Notes: generated from the letters alone by a model not told the origin. A DNA stretch of 64,000 bases from Flavobacterium lacisediminis (GCF_025909975.1 NZ_JAPCIO010000006.1:62001-126000); one strand, 5' to 3'; counted from the stretch's first letter, positions 42,865 to 51,858 are shown. Made by a program: numbers and translations.

Positions 42865-43122
42865 ATGAAATTACCAGTTATAAAACAGTTAACTCAATTT
42901 ATTGAAGATAACGATCAGGATTATTTAGTAGAAACTATCGAAGTTTTAGAAAATCTTTGTGAAGTTTCGTCTCTAAAGGACGAAGAATTAGATGTAATTG
43001 CTGAACTAATTTCAAATATGTACGGAGCCCTTGAAGTACATCAAGCCATCAAAAATGGTGCTGACAAAAAAACAGCTTTAAACGATTTTATGAAGCGTGT
43101 TTTAGGTTCGATAGACAAATAA
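42865..43122 (+). CDS. DUF6952-type small protein
   Basis: An 85-residue mainly helical protein: MKLPVIKQLTQFIEDNDQDYLVETIEVLENLCEVSSLKDEELDVIAELISNMYGALE. It follows the thioredoxin gene by 2 bp, and I recall this neighbour as a conserved family (DUF6952) in Bacteroidota beside peroxiredoxin/thioredoxin. A role in oxidative stress is inferred from context only. Confidence 0.78.
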   Translation: MKLPVIKQLTQFIEDNDQDYLVETIEVLENLCEVSSLKDEELDVIAELISNMYGALEVHQAIKNGADKKTALNDFMKRVLGSIDK

Positions 43123-43147
43123 TACATTTCAATAACATTATATTATT

Positions 43148-43180
43148 AAGCTTTATGTGATAAACATAGAGCTTTTTTCT
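43148..43180 (+). terminator. Terminator after the peroxiredoxin operon
   Basis: AAGCTTTATG (43148-43157) and CATAGAGCTT (43165-43174), one mismatch, then TTTTT. Confidence 0.8.
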
Positions 43181-43274
43181 TTTAAACAACTAAATCACAC
43201 AAAAATTATATGCATTCATAGCAATTTAACAATTTATTTATATATTGCACATTATTAAATTAAAAATAATGTGT

Positions 43275-45020
43275 ATGAATAAAATTACTCTTGTAGCATC
43301 ATTTGCCTTTTTATTTATTTCATCAATAGGTTTTTCACAAAATCAAAGAATCGAATTCAAACCTAGACAAGCTGAATTTGAATACTTTGAATACAGAAAC
43401 GACAGTATTTTCCCATTAAAAACTCCAATTTCAAATACTACTAGTCGAGTTTTTGAAAGTAAATTACCCTACCCCATTATTTTTATTCATGGATTAAATT
43501 CAAGTTCAGAAACTTGGAATACATCAACTGATTATTACGATACTCAATATGGCTTTACTTTTGGTGGTCGTTTTGATTTTTGTTTGAATGCCGACAATAA
43601 CAATACCACAACAAATAAAAATTTCTACCCAACAGCTGGAGCAGATATTGCAGCATTTGAATCTCTTGTACAAAACGGTGATTATTTTTATGTAAATTTC
43701 AATGTAAACCCAAATGGCGCTGTTGGAACAACTGTTTTAAGCAACCAATCAGCTATTGCAAAACAAGGTGCGGCTGTTAGAGTAGCAGTTCAAAGAGTTA
43801 TGGAAATTACTGGAAAAGATAAAGTAATTTTAGTAGGTCATAGTATGGGTGGATTAGCTTCTAGAGAATATATCCAAAATTCCTATAATTGGCAAGCGGA
43901 TAACAAGCATCATGTAGCCAAATTATTAACTTTAGGAACACCTCATGGAGGAAGTAATGCGAGTGATAATTTATTAGCATTCATGACAGGAACCGATGTG
44001 AGTTCTGAAGCCATTAGAGATTTAAAAACTACATATTACTACAGTGGTGAAGGTGGACACTTTTTATTTGGAGGTTTAGAAGTTCAGAATAGTTCTAGTA
44101 TGAACGACAACTCTTATTCTCCTGATTTTTATAATTCCGATATTAATTGCAATGGTATCGTTGGCGAAAATATTCAAGGTTTAAATCAAAAATCAATAGA
44201 TAACTTAATTGATTTTTCATGTGTTATTGGAAGAATTACAAATGCATTCGGAGGTAATATTACAACTGATGGAGTTGTTCCAGAACCTTCATCAAACATG
44301 AATTCTTATCTAACTGGATTGACATATCCTGCCAAATTATTCTATTTTAATTCAGGATATGATATTATCGAAAACCACACCGAATTACCAGGCTATCCTT
44401 ACCAAATGATGCAAGGTTTAGACGAACCTAATTTCAAAGAATTAGCTTACGGAATTACAACTAATAAAATTTATATTGGATACACAACCGTTCAAAATCC
44501 AGTGGCTGCAGATAATGATTATTATAAATTTACTGTTACTGACAACGTTAATGCAGTTATTTCTGTTAGCAGTATTGTAACTTCATCAATGAATGGAACC
44601 ATTTTAAATTCAGCTGGAACTGCTGTTGGTGCTTCTCAAAATAATAGTGGCGCTACTATTAGTTTTGCTAGAGCGCTTACTCCAGGTGATTATTACTTAA
44701 AAATAACTAGTACTAATCCAACTAGCACCAATTATACAACACCATATCAATTTAATATCACTACTACTTTAAGTACTAATGATAACAGTTTTGGTTCGTT
44801 TACTTATTATCCAAATCCAGTTAAAGATATTTTACACCTAGACAATATAGCGTTATCAAAAGCAACTATCTATAGCGTTATAGGTCAATTAATCGATACT
44901 AAAACTTTCGAAAATGAAAGTACTAGTACTTTAGATTTATCAAACTTAGAAAGTGGAATTTACTTAATTGTACTAGAAAACGATTCCCAACAAAAAACGA
45001 TTAAAGTAGTTAAAGAATAA
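43275..45020 (+). CDS. Secreted lipase-like alpha/beta hydrolase with type IX sorting domain
   Basis: A 582-residue secreted protein. The signal peptide is MNKITLVASFAFLFISSIGFS. The core has PIIFIHGLNSSSETWN and GHSMGGLASREYIQ (Ser in GHSMGG), placing it with triacylglycerol lipase-like hydrolases. A PPC-like domain (about 395-500) precedes the C-terminal type IX signal: YYPNPVKDILHL ... YSVIGQLIDT ... LESGIYLIVL ... KTIKVVKE. The nearby ATG at 43269 adds two residues. The enzyme is therefore predicted to leave the cell by T9SS, being attached or released at the surface. Confidence 0.9.
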   Translation: MNKITLVASFAFLFISSIGFSQNQRIEFKPRQAEFEYFEYRNDSIFPLKTPISNTTSRVFESKLPYPIIFIHGLNSSSETWNTSTDYYDTQYGFTFGGRFDFCLNADNNNTTTNKNFYPTAGADIAAFESLVQNGDYFYVNFNVNPNGAVGTTVLSNQSAIAKQGAAVRVAVQRVMEITGKDKVILVGHSMGGLASREYIQNSYNWQADNKHHVAKLLTLGTPHGGSNASDNLLAFMTGTDVSSEAIRDLKTTYYYSGEGGHFLFGGLEVQNSSSMNDNSYSPDFYNSDINCNGIVGENIQGLNQKSIDNLIDFSCVIGRITNAFGGNITTDGVVPEPSSNMNSYLTGLTYPAKLFYFNSGYDIIENHTELPGYPYQMMQGLDEPNFKELAYGITTNKIYIGYTTVQNPVAADNDYYKFTVTDNVNAVISVSSIVTSSMNGTILNSAGTAVGASQNNSGATISFARALTPGDYYLKITSTNPTSTNYTTPYQFNITTTLSTNDNSFGSFTYYPNPVKDILHLDNIALSKATIYSVIGQLIDTKTFENESTSTLDLSNLESGIYLIVLENDSQQKTIKVVKE

Positions 45021-45025
45021 AACGA

Positions 45026-45055
45026 AAAACGCTCTTAAATAGAGCGTTTTTTTTA
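45026..45055 (+). terminator. Terminator between lipase and acr3
   Basis: AAAACGCTCT (45026-45035) and AGAGCGTTTT (45041-45050), loop TAAAT, T8 tail; A-rich on the other side, so bidirectional for the convergent acr3 gene. Confidence 0.9.
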
Positions 45056-46084
45056 TTTAAAATATTTCTTTCTCAACCAAAAGGCGACATTTACTAAAAT
45101 TATCAAAGCGGGAACTTCTACCAAAGGTCCAATTACACCCGCAAATGCTTGACCACTATTGATTCCAAAAACACCTATAGAAACTGCAATGGCTAACTCA
45201 AAATTATTTCCTGAAGCGGTGAACGATAACGCCACTGCATCACGATAATTAGCTCCAATTTTCTTAGCCACAAAAAACATTAAGAAAAACATAATCGCAA
45301 AGAAAATGACTAATGGAATAGCAATACGAACAACATCCATTGGTAAATCAACAATCATTTCACCTTTTAAACTGAACATTACTACAATAGTAAAAAGCAA
45401 GGCAATCAAAGTAATTGGTGATACAAAAGGAATGAATTTTTGATTGAACCACTTATCTCCAATAAACTTTTTAATAGCAAAACGACTTATAACAGCCAAT
45501 GCAAACGGAATTCCTAAATAAATTCCAACTGTTTGAGCAATCTCTGAAATAGTGATATTTAATTCTAAACCTTTAATTCCGAATAAAGGCAACATGATTT
45601 CCAAATAGAAATACGCATATAAACTAAAAAAGAAAACTTGTAACAAACTATTAATTCCAATTAAACCTGCTGTTAATTCTCGGTTACCTTCGGCTAGTTC
45701 ATTCCAAACGATTACCATAGCAATACATGGCGCAATTCCTATGATAATTAACCCTGTCATGTATTCTGGATAATCTTTCAAGAAGAATGTAGCCAATAAA
45801 AACATTAAAAAAGGTCCAACAATCCAAGTAATGAAAAACGAAGCGGTTAACAACTTTGGCTTTTCAAACATTTGAGGCACTTTAGAAAAATCAATTTTGG
45901 TTAAAGGTGGATACATCATTAAAATCAATCCAATAGCCAACGGAACATTTGTAGTTCCGGAAGAAAATGAATCGATGAAATTAGCTGAATTTGGAATGAA
46001 ATAACCTATTCCTACTCCAATTAACATCGCTAAGAAAATCCAAATTGTCAAATATCGGTCTAAAAATCCTAATCGTTTTTTCAT
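45053..46084 (-). CDS. acr3: ACR3 family arsenite efflux transporter
   Basis: A 343-residue inner-membrane permease with ten helices. The segment IGIAPCIAMVIVWNEL carries the conserved cysteine of ACR3 carriers, and FTASGNNFELAIAVSIGVFG the crossover helix region. It exports arsenite using the proton-motive force. It is the last gene of arsR - DUF6428 - methyltransferase - arsC - acr3, so resistance is the expected function. Arsenite is the known substrate class. Confidence 0.93.
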   Translation of the reverse strand: MKKRLGFLDRYLTIWIFLAMLIGVGIGYFIPNSANFIDSFSSGTTNVPLAIGLILMMYPPLTKIDFSKVPQMFEKPKLLTASFFITWIVGPFLMFLLATFFLKDYPEYMTGLIIIGIAPCIAMVIVWNELAEGNRELTAGLIGINSLLQVFFFSLYAYFYLEIMLPLFGIKGLELNITISEIAQTVGIYLGIPFALAVISRFAIKKFIGDKWFNQKFIPFVSPITLIALLFTIVVMFSLKGEMIVDLPMDVVRIAIPLVIFFAIMFFLMFFVAKKIGANYRDAVALSFTASGNNFELAIAVSIGVFGINSGQAFAGVIGPLVEVPALIILVNVAFWLRKKYFK

Positions 46085-46088
46085 ATGT

Positions 46089-46700
46089 TTACTTCTTTAC
46101 ATGACTAAATACAAAATACATTTCACTCGCAATTTGTAAACTACGTTCAGCGTATTTTTCGTTCATTAAATCAGTTCCATCAAATGCTTTTGGATCGTCG
46201 TATTTGATTGGAAATCTAGCTTCTGCACCAAAAACCATTGGACAACCTTCATCAGCATTGTTACAAGTCATGATGGCTCCAAAGTTAGTTTTCGGGTTAA
46301 AATCATCAAAATATGCTTTTGAAAAACAGATGATTGGATGTTGATTGTCATCGAATTTCACTGCATAAACTGGATTTTGTTCTTGGCTTAACTTCTGAAT
46401 TTGAAATCCTTGATTGACTAGAGTTTCACCTACTTTTGGAAACATTGCTGTTGCTTCCGTTCCGCCAGAATAGCAAAAAACATTCTTGATTCCGAATTGA
46501 AACGCCATCGTTTGCGCCCAAATTTGAGACAAATGACTTCTTCTGGAATTGTGCGTACAAATGAAGCTCAATCGAATTTCTTCATTAGCATTGACTTTGT
46601 TTTGTATATAATCAGCTAATGGCTTTAAGACCGTCTTACGTTCCTCTGAAACTGAAATTTCAGCAATAGTTTTAATAGTTTTTGATAAATTCTCAAGCAT
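46089..46700 (-). CDS. arsC: Arsenate reductase-like low-molecular-weight phosphatase (ArsC)
   Basis: Of 203 residues, starting MLENLSK at 46700; the frame is open to 46748 but that would overlap the methyltransferase gene. The N-terminal active-site loop FICTHNSRRSHLSQIW carries CxxNxxRS, a variant of the CX5R catalytic loop, and MTCNNADEGCPMVFG supplies the redox cysteines. It should reduce arsenate to arsenite using thioredoxin. Sits 4 bp from acr3. Confidence 0.9.
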   Translation of the reverse strand: MLENLSKTIKTIAEISVSEERKTVLKPLADYIQNKVNANEEIRLSFICTHNSRRSHLSQIWAQTMAFQFGIKNVFCYSGGTEATAMFPKVGETLVNQGFQIQKLSQEQNPVYAVKFDDNQHPIICFSKAYFDDFNPKTNFGAIMTCNNADEGCPMVFGAEARFPIKYDDPKAFDGTDLMNEKYAERSLQIASEMYFVFSHVKK

Positions 46701-46701
46701 A

Positions 46702-47319
46702 TTATCTTTTTTTATAATGACAAAAAATGAAATTTTGAACCGTATCAAAAGGCGTTTCGTGGTCTTCTGTAAAACAGTTTTCTAATTCGAAATCTTCGCC
46801 AAAAACTGCTTCCATTTTTTCAACCGAATATTGTGTTATTGGTAAACCACTGCATTTTAAAGGTCCGTCTTCCGAGAAAGTTCCGATAATAAAATGTGCG
46901 TTTTGATTGGTATTTGCAATTACATTAGCTCTGTATTGTTCAATATCATTAGCTTCTGTAAAAAAATGAAAAGAGGCTCTATCGTGCCAAACATCAAATT
47001 TTTCATCCGATTGAAAATGTAAACTATCTGAAACTATAAAAGTGACATTCTTAGCTTTATCTCCTAATCGTTTTTTTGAACGTTCAATAGCAGCAGCTGA
47101 GATGTCTAACAAGAATAAATTCGTGTAACCTAAATCCAATAAACTATCAATCAAATAACTATCGCCACCACCAATATCAATGATTTTGGCATCTTTAGCT
47201 ACTTTACAAGCTTGAATTAATTGAATTGAAGTCTTTGGTTCGTTTTGATACCAACTTACTTCATTTTCAGCTTTTGTAGTAAAAACCGTTTCCCAATGTT
47301 CTTTTTTAGTGTTTTCCAT
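46702..47319 (-). CDS. Class I SAM-dependent methyltransferase in ars operon
   Basis: A 205-residue AdoMet-dependent methyltransferase. Motif I is IIDIGGGDSYLIDSLL, with motif II-like LFLLDISAAAIERSKKR and IIGTFSEDGPLKCSGLP at the end of the core. A very similar type of gene is frequent in Bacteroidota arsenic operons. It lacks the arsenic-binding cysteine cluster of ArsM that I would expect (few cysteines: CKV, CSG, CF, CH), so I do not call it ArsM. Its stop is immediately followed by the arsC start. Confidence 0.82.
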   Translation of the reverse strand: MENTKKEHWETVFTTKAENEVSWYQNEPKTSIQLIQACKVAKDAKIIDIGGGDSYLIDSLLDLGYTNLFLLDISAAAIERSKKRLGDKAKNVTFIVSDSLHFQSDEKFDVWHDRASFHFFTEANDIEQYRANVIANTNQNAHFIIGTFSEDGPLKCSGLPITQYSVEKMEAVFGEDFELENCFTEDHETPFDTVQNFIFCHYKKR

Positions 47320-47320
47320 A

Positions 47321-47797
47321 TTAACAACAACCTGAATCTGGTGTACAACAAGAGGTTTCTTTTGGTTTCCACTCGCCTATTTTAACTTTTAGTTTTTCTG
47401 GTGGAATACCGCAATTGTCTTTAGCTAAGCAATCCGTTAATTTTGACTTTAATTGGAAGTTAGTTCCGTCAAAATCTAAACTGAATTTTCCGATAGTTTC
47501 CTTCATTTGATATTCGACTTCAATTTCTAAATCTGGAATTTGCAATTTAGCTTCTGATAATTCAATAATATGGATTAATTTTTCAGGATGTAATCTATGA
47601 TCGTAATCGTTTGCTTCCCAAAGTTGGAAGTTTGCGACTTCTTCTGTACGAACAACTCCACCGCAATCGATGAAATGTTTAGTGATTTTACCTACTTCAG
47701 TTACATGGAAATGATTTGGTACTAAATCACCATTAGGTAATTGAAAAGCTATTGTAGTAAGCTTTTTTAATTCTGATTTGATTTCTGATAATTTCAT
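47321..47797 (-). CDS. DUF6428 family protein with C-terminal CC motifs
   Basis: A 158-residue soluble protein of the DUF6428 family as I recall it. It ends SCCTPDSGCC, and has additional cysteines at CLAKDNCGIP and CGG, giving nine cysteines that could bind arsenite or another soft metal. It is the second gene of the operon, right after arsR. Function has not been shown to my knowledge; the metal-binding role is an inference from cysteines and context. Confidence 0.8.
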   Translation of the reverse strand: MKLSEIKSELKKLTTIAFQLPNGDLVPNHFHVTEVGKITKHFIDCGGVVRTEEVANFQLWEANDYDHRLHPEKLIHIIELSEAKLQIPDLEIEVEYQMKETIGKFSLDFDGTNFQLKSKLTDCLAKDNCGIPPEKLKVKIGEWKPKETSCCTPDSGCC

Positions 47798-47833
47798 TTT
47801 TTGAGTAATTAGTGATTAGTAAAAAGTAATTAG

Positions 47834-48157
47834 CTAACAACATTTATTCTTTAACTTATGACGAATCATACCAAAGTGATTTTCTATTTTATCAATTGTA
47901 TCTGGATTGATGCAATAACAAATAGCAGTTCCTTCGATGGTTCCTTTGATGATATTAGCATTTTTTAATTCTTTTAGATGCTGCGAAATTGTAGGTTGTG
48001 CTAACGGTAATTCGTTTACAATATCGCCACAAATACAAGAATCAACAGTTAATAGATAATCAACGATAGCAATTCGAGCCGGATGTGACAAAGCTTTAAA
48101 CAACGTTGCCATTTCGTTTTGTTCTACAGAAAAGGATTCTGATTTTGATGCTCCCAT
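47834..48157 (-). CDS. arsR: ArsR family metalloregulator
   Basis: A 107-residue winged-helix repressor that should leave DNA on binding arsenite or antimonite. The region SCICGDIVNELPLAQPTISQHLKELKNANIIKG contains cysteines (CxC) in the classical ELCVCDL site of ArsR, followed by the DNA-recognition helix. The end KNKCC adds a Cys pair. It heads the operon and most likely represses it. Confidence 0.93.
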   Translation of the reverse strand: MGASKSESFSVEQNEMATLFKALSHPARIAIVDYLLTVDSCICGDIVNELPLAQPTISQHLKELKNANIIKGTIEGTAICYCINPDTIDKIENHFGMIRHKLKNKCC

Positions 48158-48215
48158 AATTTTTATAAATTATTATATTGCAATATTACGATAAACAAAT
48201 ATAATACACAATAAA

Positions 48216-48241
48216 AAATCCCGAAATTTCTTTCGGGATTT
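48216..48241 (-). terminator. Terminator of rpsA
   Basis: AAATCCCGAAA (48216-48226) and TTTCGGGATTT (48231-48241) with loop TTTC; on the minus strand it is followed by T6 and lies 22 bp after the rpsA stop. Confidence 0.9.
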
Positions 48242-48263
48242 AAAATATTTAGAAAATTAGAGA

Positions 48264-50027
48264 TTATTTACCTCCTTTTTCCATTTTAGCTTTTAATTCA
48301 GCAAGAATATCGTTGTTATCACCTAAAGTAGATGTTTGAGCTGGAGCTGAAGTGTTTTCTGCTACAGTCTTAACGTTTTTCTCTTCTTCTTCTCTGAAGA
48401 TAGCTGTATGAGAAGCTACTACTCTTTTGAATTCTTTATTGAACTCAATAACTTTAAAGTCAGCAGTATCTCCTTTTTTCAATTTTTTACCGTCTTCTTT
48501 TTCTAAGTGACGTGTAGGAATGAAAGCAACGATATCGTCACCAAATTCTACAGTAGCTCCTTTGTCAACGATTTCAGCGATAGTTCCGTTGTGGATAGTT
48601 CCAACAGCGAATGCATCTTCGTATTTATCCCAAGGATTAGCAGTAGTTTGTTTGTGACCTAAAGATAATTTACGACCTTCAACGTCTAATTCTAAAACAA
48701 CTACGTCTAATTTATCACCTACATTTACAAATTCAGATGGGTGTTTGATTTTCTTAGTCCAAGATAAATCAGAGATATATACTAAACCGTCGATACCTTC
48801 TTCTAACTCTACGAAAATTCCGAAGTTAGTAAAGTTTCTAACGATACCTGTATGTTTAGAACCTACTGGGTATTTAGAAGTAATATCTGTCCATGGATCT
48901 TGTGTCATTTGTTTGATACCTAAAGACATTTTTCTTTCTTCTCTATCAAGAGTTAAAACAACTGCCTCTACTTCGTCACCAATTTTCATGAAATCTTGAG
49001 CACTTCTTAAGTGTGTAGACCATGACATTTCAGAAACGTGGATTAAACCTTCTACACCTTCAGCAACTTCGATGAAAGCTCCGTAATCAGCTAAAACAAC
49101 AACTTTTCCTTTAACTTTATCACCAACTTTTAATTCAGCTCCTAAAGCATCCCAAGGATGAGCGTTTAATTGTTTTAAACCTAATTGAATTCTTGTTTTC
49201 TCATCATCGAAATCAAGGATTACAACGTTTAATTTTTGATCTAACTCAAGAACTTCGCTTGGGTGGTTGATTCTTGACCAAGATAAGTCAGTAATATGGA
49301 TTAATCCATCTACTCCACCTAAATCAATAAATACACCGTAAGAAGTAATGTTTTTAACAACACCTTCTAATACTTGTCCTTTTTCTAATTGACCAATGAT
49401 TTCTTTTTTCTGTACTTCAATATCAGCTTCGATAAGCGCTTTGTGAGATACTACTACGTTTTTGAATTCGTGGTTGATTTTTACAACTTTAAATTCCATA
49501 GTTTTGTTCACATATTGATCGTAATCACGGATAGGTTTAACATCAATTTGAGAACCTGGTAAGAATGCTTCGATTCCGAAAACGTCAACGATCATACCAC
49601 CTTTAGTTCTACATTTTACGAAACCGTTAACGATTTCTCCTGTTTCGTTAGCTGCAATAACTCTATCCCATGCTTTGATAGTTCTAGCTTTTCTGTGAGA
49701 TAATACTAACTGACCTGTTTTGTCTTCACGAACGTCGATTAATACTTCTACTTTATCACCAACTTTTAAGTTAGGATTGTAACGGAATTCGTTTAAAGAA
49801 ATAACACCTTCAGATTTAGCGTTGATATCAACGATTGCATCTCTCTCAGTAATTCTAACAACTACACCTTCTACTACTTCTTCTTGGTCAGTAGCAATGA
49901 ATGTTTTAGTTACTAGATCTTCAAATTCTTGTAAGTTTTTTTCGTCTACTGGATCAATACCTTCTGCATAATTATGCCAGTTAAAATTCGCTAAAAACTC
50001 TTCTTGTGTTTTGTTAATTTCAGACAT
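48264..50027 (-). CDS. rpsA: 30S ribosomal protein S1
   Basis: A 587-residue S1 with six OB-fold S1 repeats (about 60-125, 145-210, 225-290, 310-375, 395-460, 475-545), each with the GxVxxxxxxGxxVxxG pattern, such as KGQVLEGVVKNITSYGVFIDLGGVDGLIHI. It holds mRNA on the 30S subunit. The N-terminus MSEINKTQEEFLANFNWHNYAEGID is the Bacteroidota form, longer than the enterobacterial one. The C-terminus (about 545-587) is low complexity. Confidence 0.97.
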   Translation of the reverse strand: MSEINKTQEEFLANFNWHNYAEGIDPVDEKNLQEFEDLVTKTFIATDQEEVVEGVVVRITERDAIVDINAKSEGVISLNEFRYNPNLKVGDKVEVLIDVREDKTGQLVLSHRKARTIKAWDRVIAANETGEIVNGFVKCRTKGGMIVDVFGIEAFLPGSQIDVKPIRDYDQYVNKTMEFKVVKINHEFKNVVVSHKALIEADIEVQKKEIIGQLEKGQVLEGVVKNITSYGVFIDLGGVDGLIHITDLSWSRINHPSEVLELDQKLNVVILDFDDEKTRIQLGLKQLNAHPWDALGAELKVGDKVKGKVVVLADYGAFIEVAEGVEGLIHVSEMSWSTHLRSAQDFMKIGDEVEAVVLTLDREERKMSLGIKQMTQDPWTDITSKYPVGSKHTGIVRNFTNFGIFVELEEGIDGLVYISDLSWTKKIKHPSEFVNVGDKLDVVVLELDVEGRKLSLGHKQTTANPWDKYEDAFAVGTIHNGTIAEIVDKGATVEFGDDIVAFIPTRHLEKEDGKKLKKGDTADFKVIEFNKEFKRVVASHTAIFREEEEKNVKTVAENTSAPAQTSTLGDNNDILAELKAKMEKGGK

Positions 50028-50145
50028 GCTGATTAAAAATTTGTATGTTGGGTTTCTTGCGTTTCTTTATGCGAAGAGAAAACATCAACAGTGTTTTACA
50101 TAAATAATTGAAACCTAATGGAAACGCTATCCGCCAAAAGGTGCG

Positions 50146-50176
50146 CAAAATTACAACTATATTTTTGATTTACAAA
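50146..50176 (-). promoter_or_regulatory. rpsA promoter
   Basis: On the minus strand TTTG-N19-TAATTTTG (the -7 box is the complement of 50146-50153). The resulting leader is about 115 nt. It is divergent from the next promoter. Confidence 0.8.
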
Positions 50177-50221
50177 ACTTTGAATACTAGTTTTTATTAC
50201 CATTCTAACATTTTTTTATGT

Positions 50222-50251
50222 TTTGTAACTGAGTTATTTTGAATACATTTG
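50222..50251 (+). promoter_or_regulatory. Promoter of the TlpA/DUF4369 gene
   Basis: TTTG (50222-50225), 18 bp, TACATTTG (50244-50251), 19 bp before the ATG. Confidence 0.75.
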
Positions 50252-50270
50252 CGAAAATTTAATCAATAAA

Positions 50271-51395
50271 ATGAAAAAAATAGTATTTTTTGCAGTAACT
50301 GCATTAGCCATTATTTCTTGTAACAACTTAAAAGACAATGAATACTTACTAACAGGAACCGCTGAAGGCATTGAAAATGGTAAGAAAATTTATGTTGAAA
50401 TTTTAAATGATACTGGTACTGCTGTTAAAGACACAGGAGTAGTTGAAAATGGAAAATTTGAATTAAAAGGAACCGTTTCTGAAACAGATTTGGCCTATGT
50501 AAGAATTGAAAATGAAGATTTTTCTGTGCCTATTATTTTAGAAGAAGGAAACATCAATATTGTATACAAATCAGACACCATTCAAAATTCTATTATTAGC
50601 GGAACTAAAAACAATGATAAATTTCAGGAGTTCAATAATCAATCGGTTGTAATTGCAAAAAAGAAAAACAAGTTTGAAAAAAACAATATTGCAAGAATGC
50701 AGGAAGCTAAAAAGAATAAAGACACTGCAACTATCAATATGATTGCTAAAGAATACAATAGTTTTCAGGATGAAATGAATTCTATTTCGAAAAAATTCAT
50801 AAAAGAAAACCCAGATGCTTATTTATCTGCATTGTTGTTAGAGAATTTTTTAATGAGACAATACTTAACACCTGAAGAAGTAAAAAATTACTATGAAGGA
50901 TTAAGCGAAGAGGTTGCCCAAACTAAGAGCGGAAAAAAAATCAAAGCTATGCTTGATACAATGTCTGCTTTAAGTATTGGCAAACCAGCACCTGCATTTT
51001 CTGGACCTTCACCAGAAGGAAAAACTATTTCTTTGAAAGAATCATTAGGTAAAGTTACTATTGTTGATTTTTGGGCTTCTTGGTGTGGACCTTGTAGAGG
51101 TGAAAACCCTAATGTAGTGGCACTATATAATGAATTTCATGCACAAGGACTTAATATCATTGGAGTTTCTTTAGATAAAGATGCTGCAAAATGGAAAGAA
51201 GCAATTGCAAAAGATGGTTTAACTTGGCCTCATGTTTCTAACCTTAAATATTGGAACGAACCAATTGCTAAATTATACAATGTTGAATCTATTCCTGCTA
51301 CTTTTATTTTAGACGCTAAAGGAACTATTGTAGCAAAAGACCTTAGAGGCGATGCTCTACGTGCCAAAGTAAAAGAACTTTTAGGTGTAAAATAA
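50271..51395 (+). CDS. TlpA family disulfide reductase lipoprotein with DUF4369
   Basis: A lipoprotein of 374 residues (MKKIVFFAVTALAIISCNNL). An N-terminal DUF4369 (about 20-230, beginning LTGTAEGIENGKKIYVE) is followed by a TlpA-type thioredoxin domain (about 235-374) with the active WASWCGPCRGENP, QGLNIIGVSLDKD and VESIPATFILDAKG (cis-Pro). It should reduce disulfides in the periplasm. Unlike the gene at 3.5 kb its CxxC is intact. It has its own promoter and terminator. Confidence 0.93.
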   Translation: MKKIVFFAVTALAIISCNNLKDNEYLLTGTAEGIENGKKIYVEILNDTGTAVKDTGVVENGKFELKGTVSETDLAYVRIENEDFSVPIILEEGNINIVYKSDTIQNSIISGTKNNDKFQEFNNQSVVIAKKKNKFEKNNIARMQEAKKNKDTATINMIAKEYNSFQDEMNSISKKFIKENPDAYLSALLLENFLMRQYLTPEEVKNYYEGLSEEVAQTKSGKKIKAMLDTMSALSIGKPAPAFSGPSPEGKTISLKESLGKVTIVDFWASWCGPCRGENPNVVALYNEFHAQGLNIIGVSLDKDAAKWKEAIAKDGLTWPHVSNLKYWNEPIAKLYNVESIPATFILDAKGTIVAKDLRGDALRAKVKELLGVK

Positions 51396-51416
51396 ACACT
51401 ATTCCATACAAAATAA

Positions 51417-51443
51417 AAAAATCTCCTTTTGGAGATTTTTTTA
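51417..51443 (+). terminator. Terminator after the TlpA gene
   Basis: AAAATCTCC, loop TTTT, GGAGATTTT followed by T's. Confidence 0.88.
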
Positions 51444-51497
51444 TGTTTTTCATTTACAGAACATTATAAAATAGTACGTAAAATTGTAGAAAATAAC

Positions 51498-51528
51498 TTT
51501 GCAGGTATAAAAAACAATTCTATATTTG
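51498..51528 (+). promoter_or_regulatory. tRNA-Tyr promoter
   Basis: TTTG (51498-51501), exactly 19 bp, TATATTTG (51521-51528), 31 bp before the tRNA. Confidence 0.85.
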
Positions 51529-51559
51529 CAACCGCTTAGTCAAATAAGCAAGATGGCTT

Positions 51560-51641
51560 GGGGAGATACTCAAGCGGCCAACGAGGGCGGACTGTAAATC
51601 CGCTGATTACATCTTCGCAGGTTCGAATCCTGCTCTCCCCA
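51560..51641 (+). tRNA. tRNA-Tyr (GTA)
   Basis: The 7-bp acceptor stem GGGGAGA/TCTCCCC is closed by discriminator A; the anticodon loop CTGTAAA with a stem GCGGA/TCCGC has anticodon GTA at 51594-51596; the long variable arm marks a class II tRNA; the T arm contains GGTTCGAATCC. CCA is not encoded. An independent promoter and terminator flank it. Integrase gene 218 bp downstream. Confidence 0.97.
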
Positions 51642-51643
51642 CA

Positions 51644-51671
51644 AAAGCACCTTTAACGAGGTGCTTTTTTT
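51644..51671 (+). terminator. Terminator of tRNA-Tyr
   Basis: AAAGCACCT (51644-51652), TTAACG loop, AGGTGCTTT (51659-51667) and a T-run. Confidence 0.9.
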
Positions 51672-51706
51672 GTTTCTTATTATTCCTTCTATTGCATACA
51701 TCTTGC

Positions 51707-51783
51707 ATACACTATCCATACTTTATCTATACACTATCTATGGAGTATCTACCTAGTATCCTCCTAGCATCCTCCTATTATGT
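51707..51783 (+). repeat. Seven 11-bp degenerate tandem repeats upstream of the integrase
   Basis: Seven consecutive 11-mers read ATACACTATCC, ATACTTTATCT, ATACACTATCT, ATGGAGTATCT, ACCTAGTATCC, TCCTAGCATCC and TCCTATTATGT. Positions 9-10 (AT) are constant, and positions 8-10 spell TAT or CAT in all seven. The period of 11 bp is close to one helical turn, so the repeats would lie on one face of the DNA. They end 75 bp before the integrase ATG. Function is unknown; regulator or recombinase binding is a hypothesis. Confidence 0.8.
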
Positions 51784-51830
51784 ATTACTTAATTTGCTCT
51801 TTGACAAATGAATTATTTCTATTTTATTTT

Positions 51831-51838
51831 TATATTTG
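51831..51838 (+). promoter_or_regulatory. Putative integrase promoter -7 box
   Basis: TATATTTG at 51831-51838, 20 bp before the ATG at 51859. The nearest TTTG is at 51800-51803, a gap of 27 bp, longer than usual. Confidence 0.5.
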
Positions 51839-51858
51839 CTTTATATAAGCCATTAATT

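Noticed and set aside
46701..46748. Extended start of arsC
   Set aside because: It would overlap the methyltransferase gene; the ATG at 46700 gives the normal length and no overlap.
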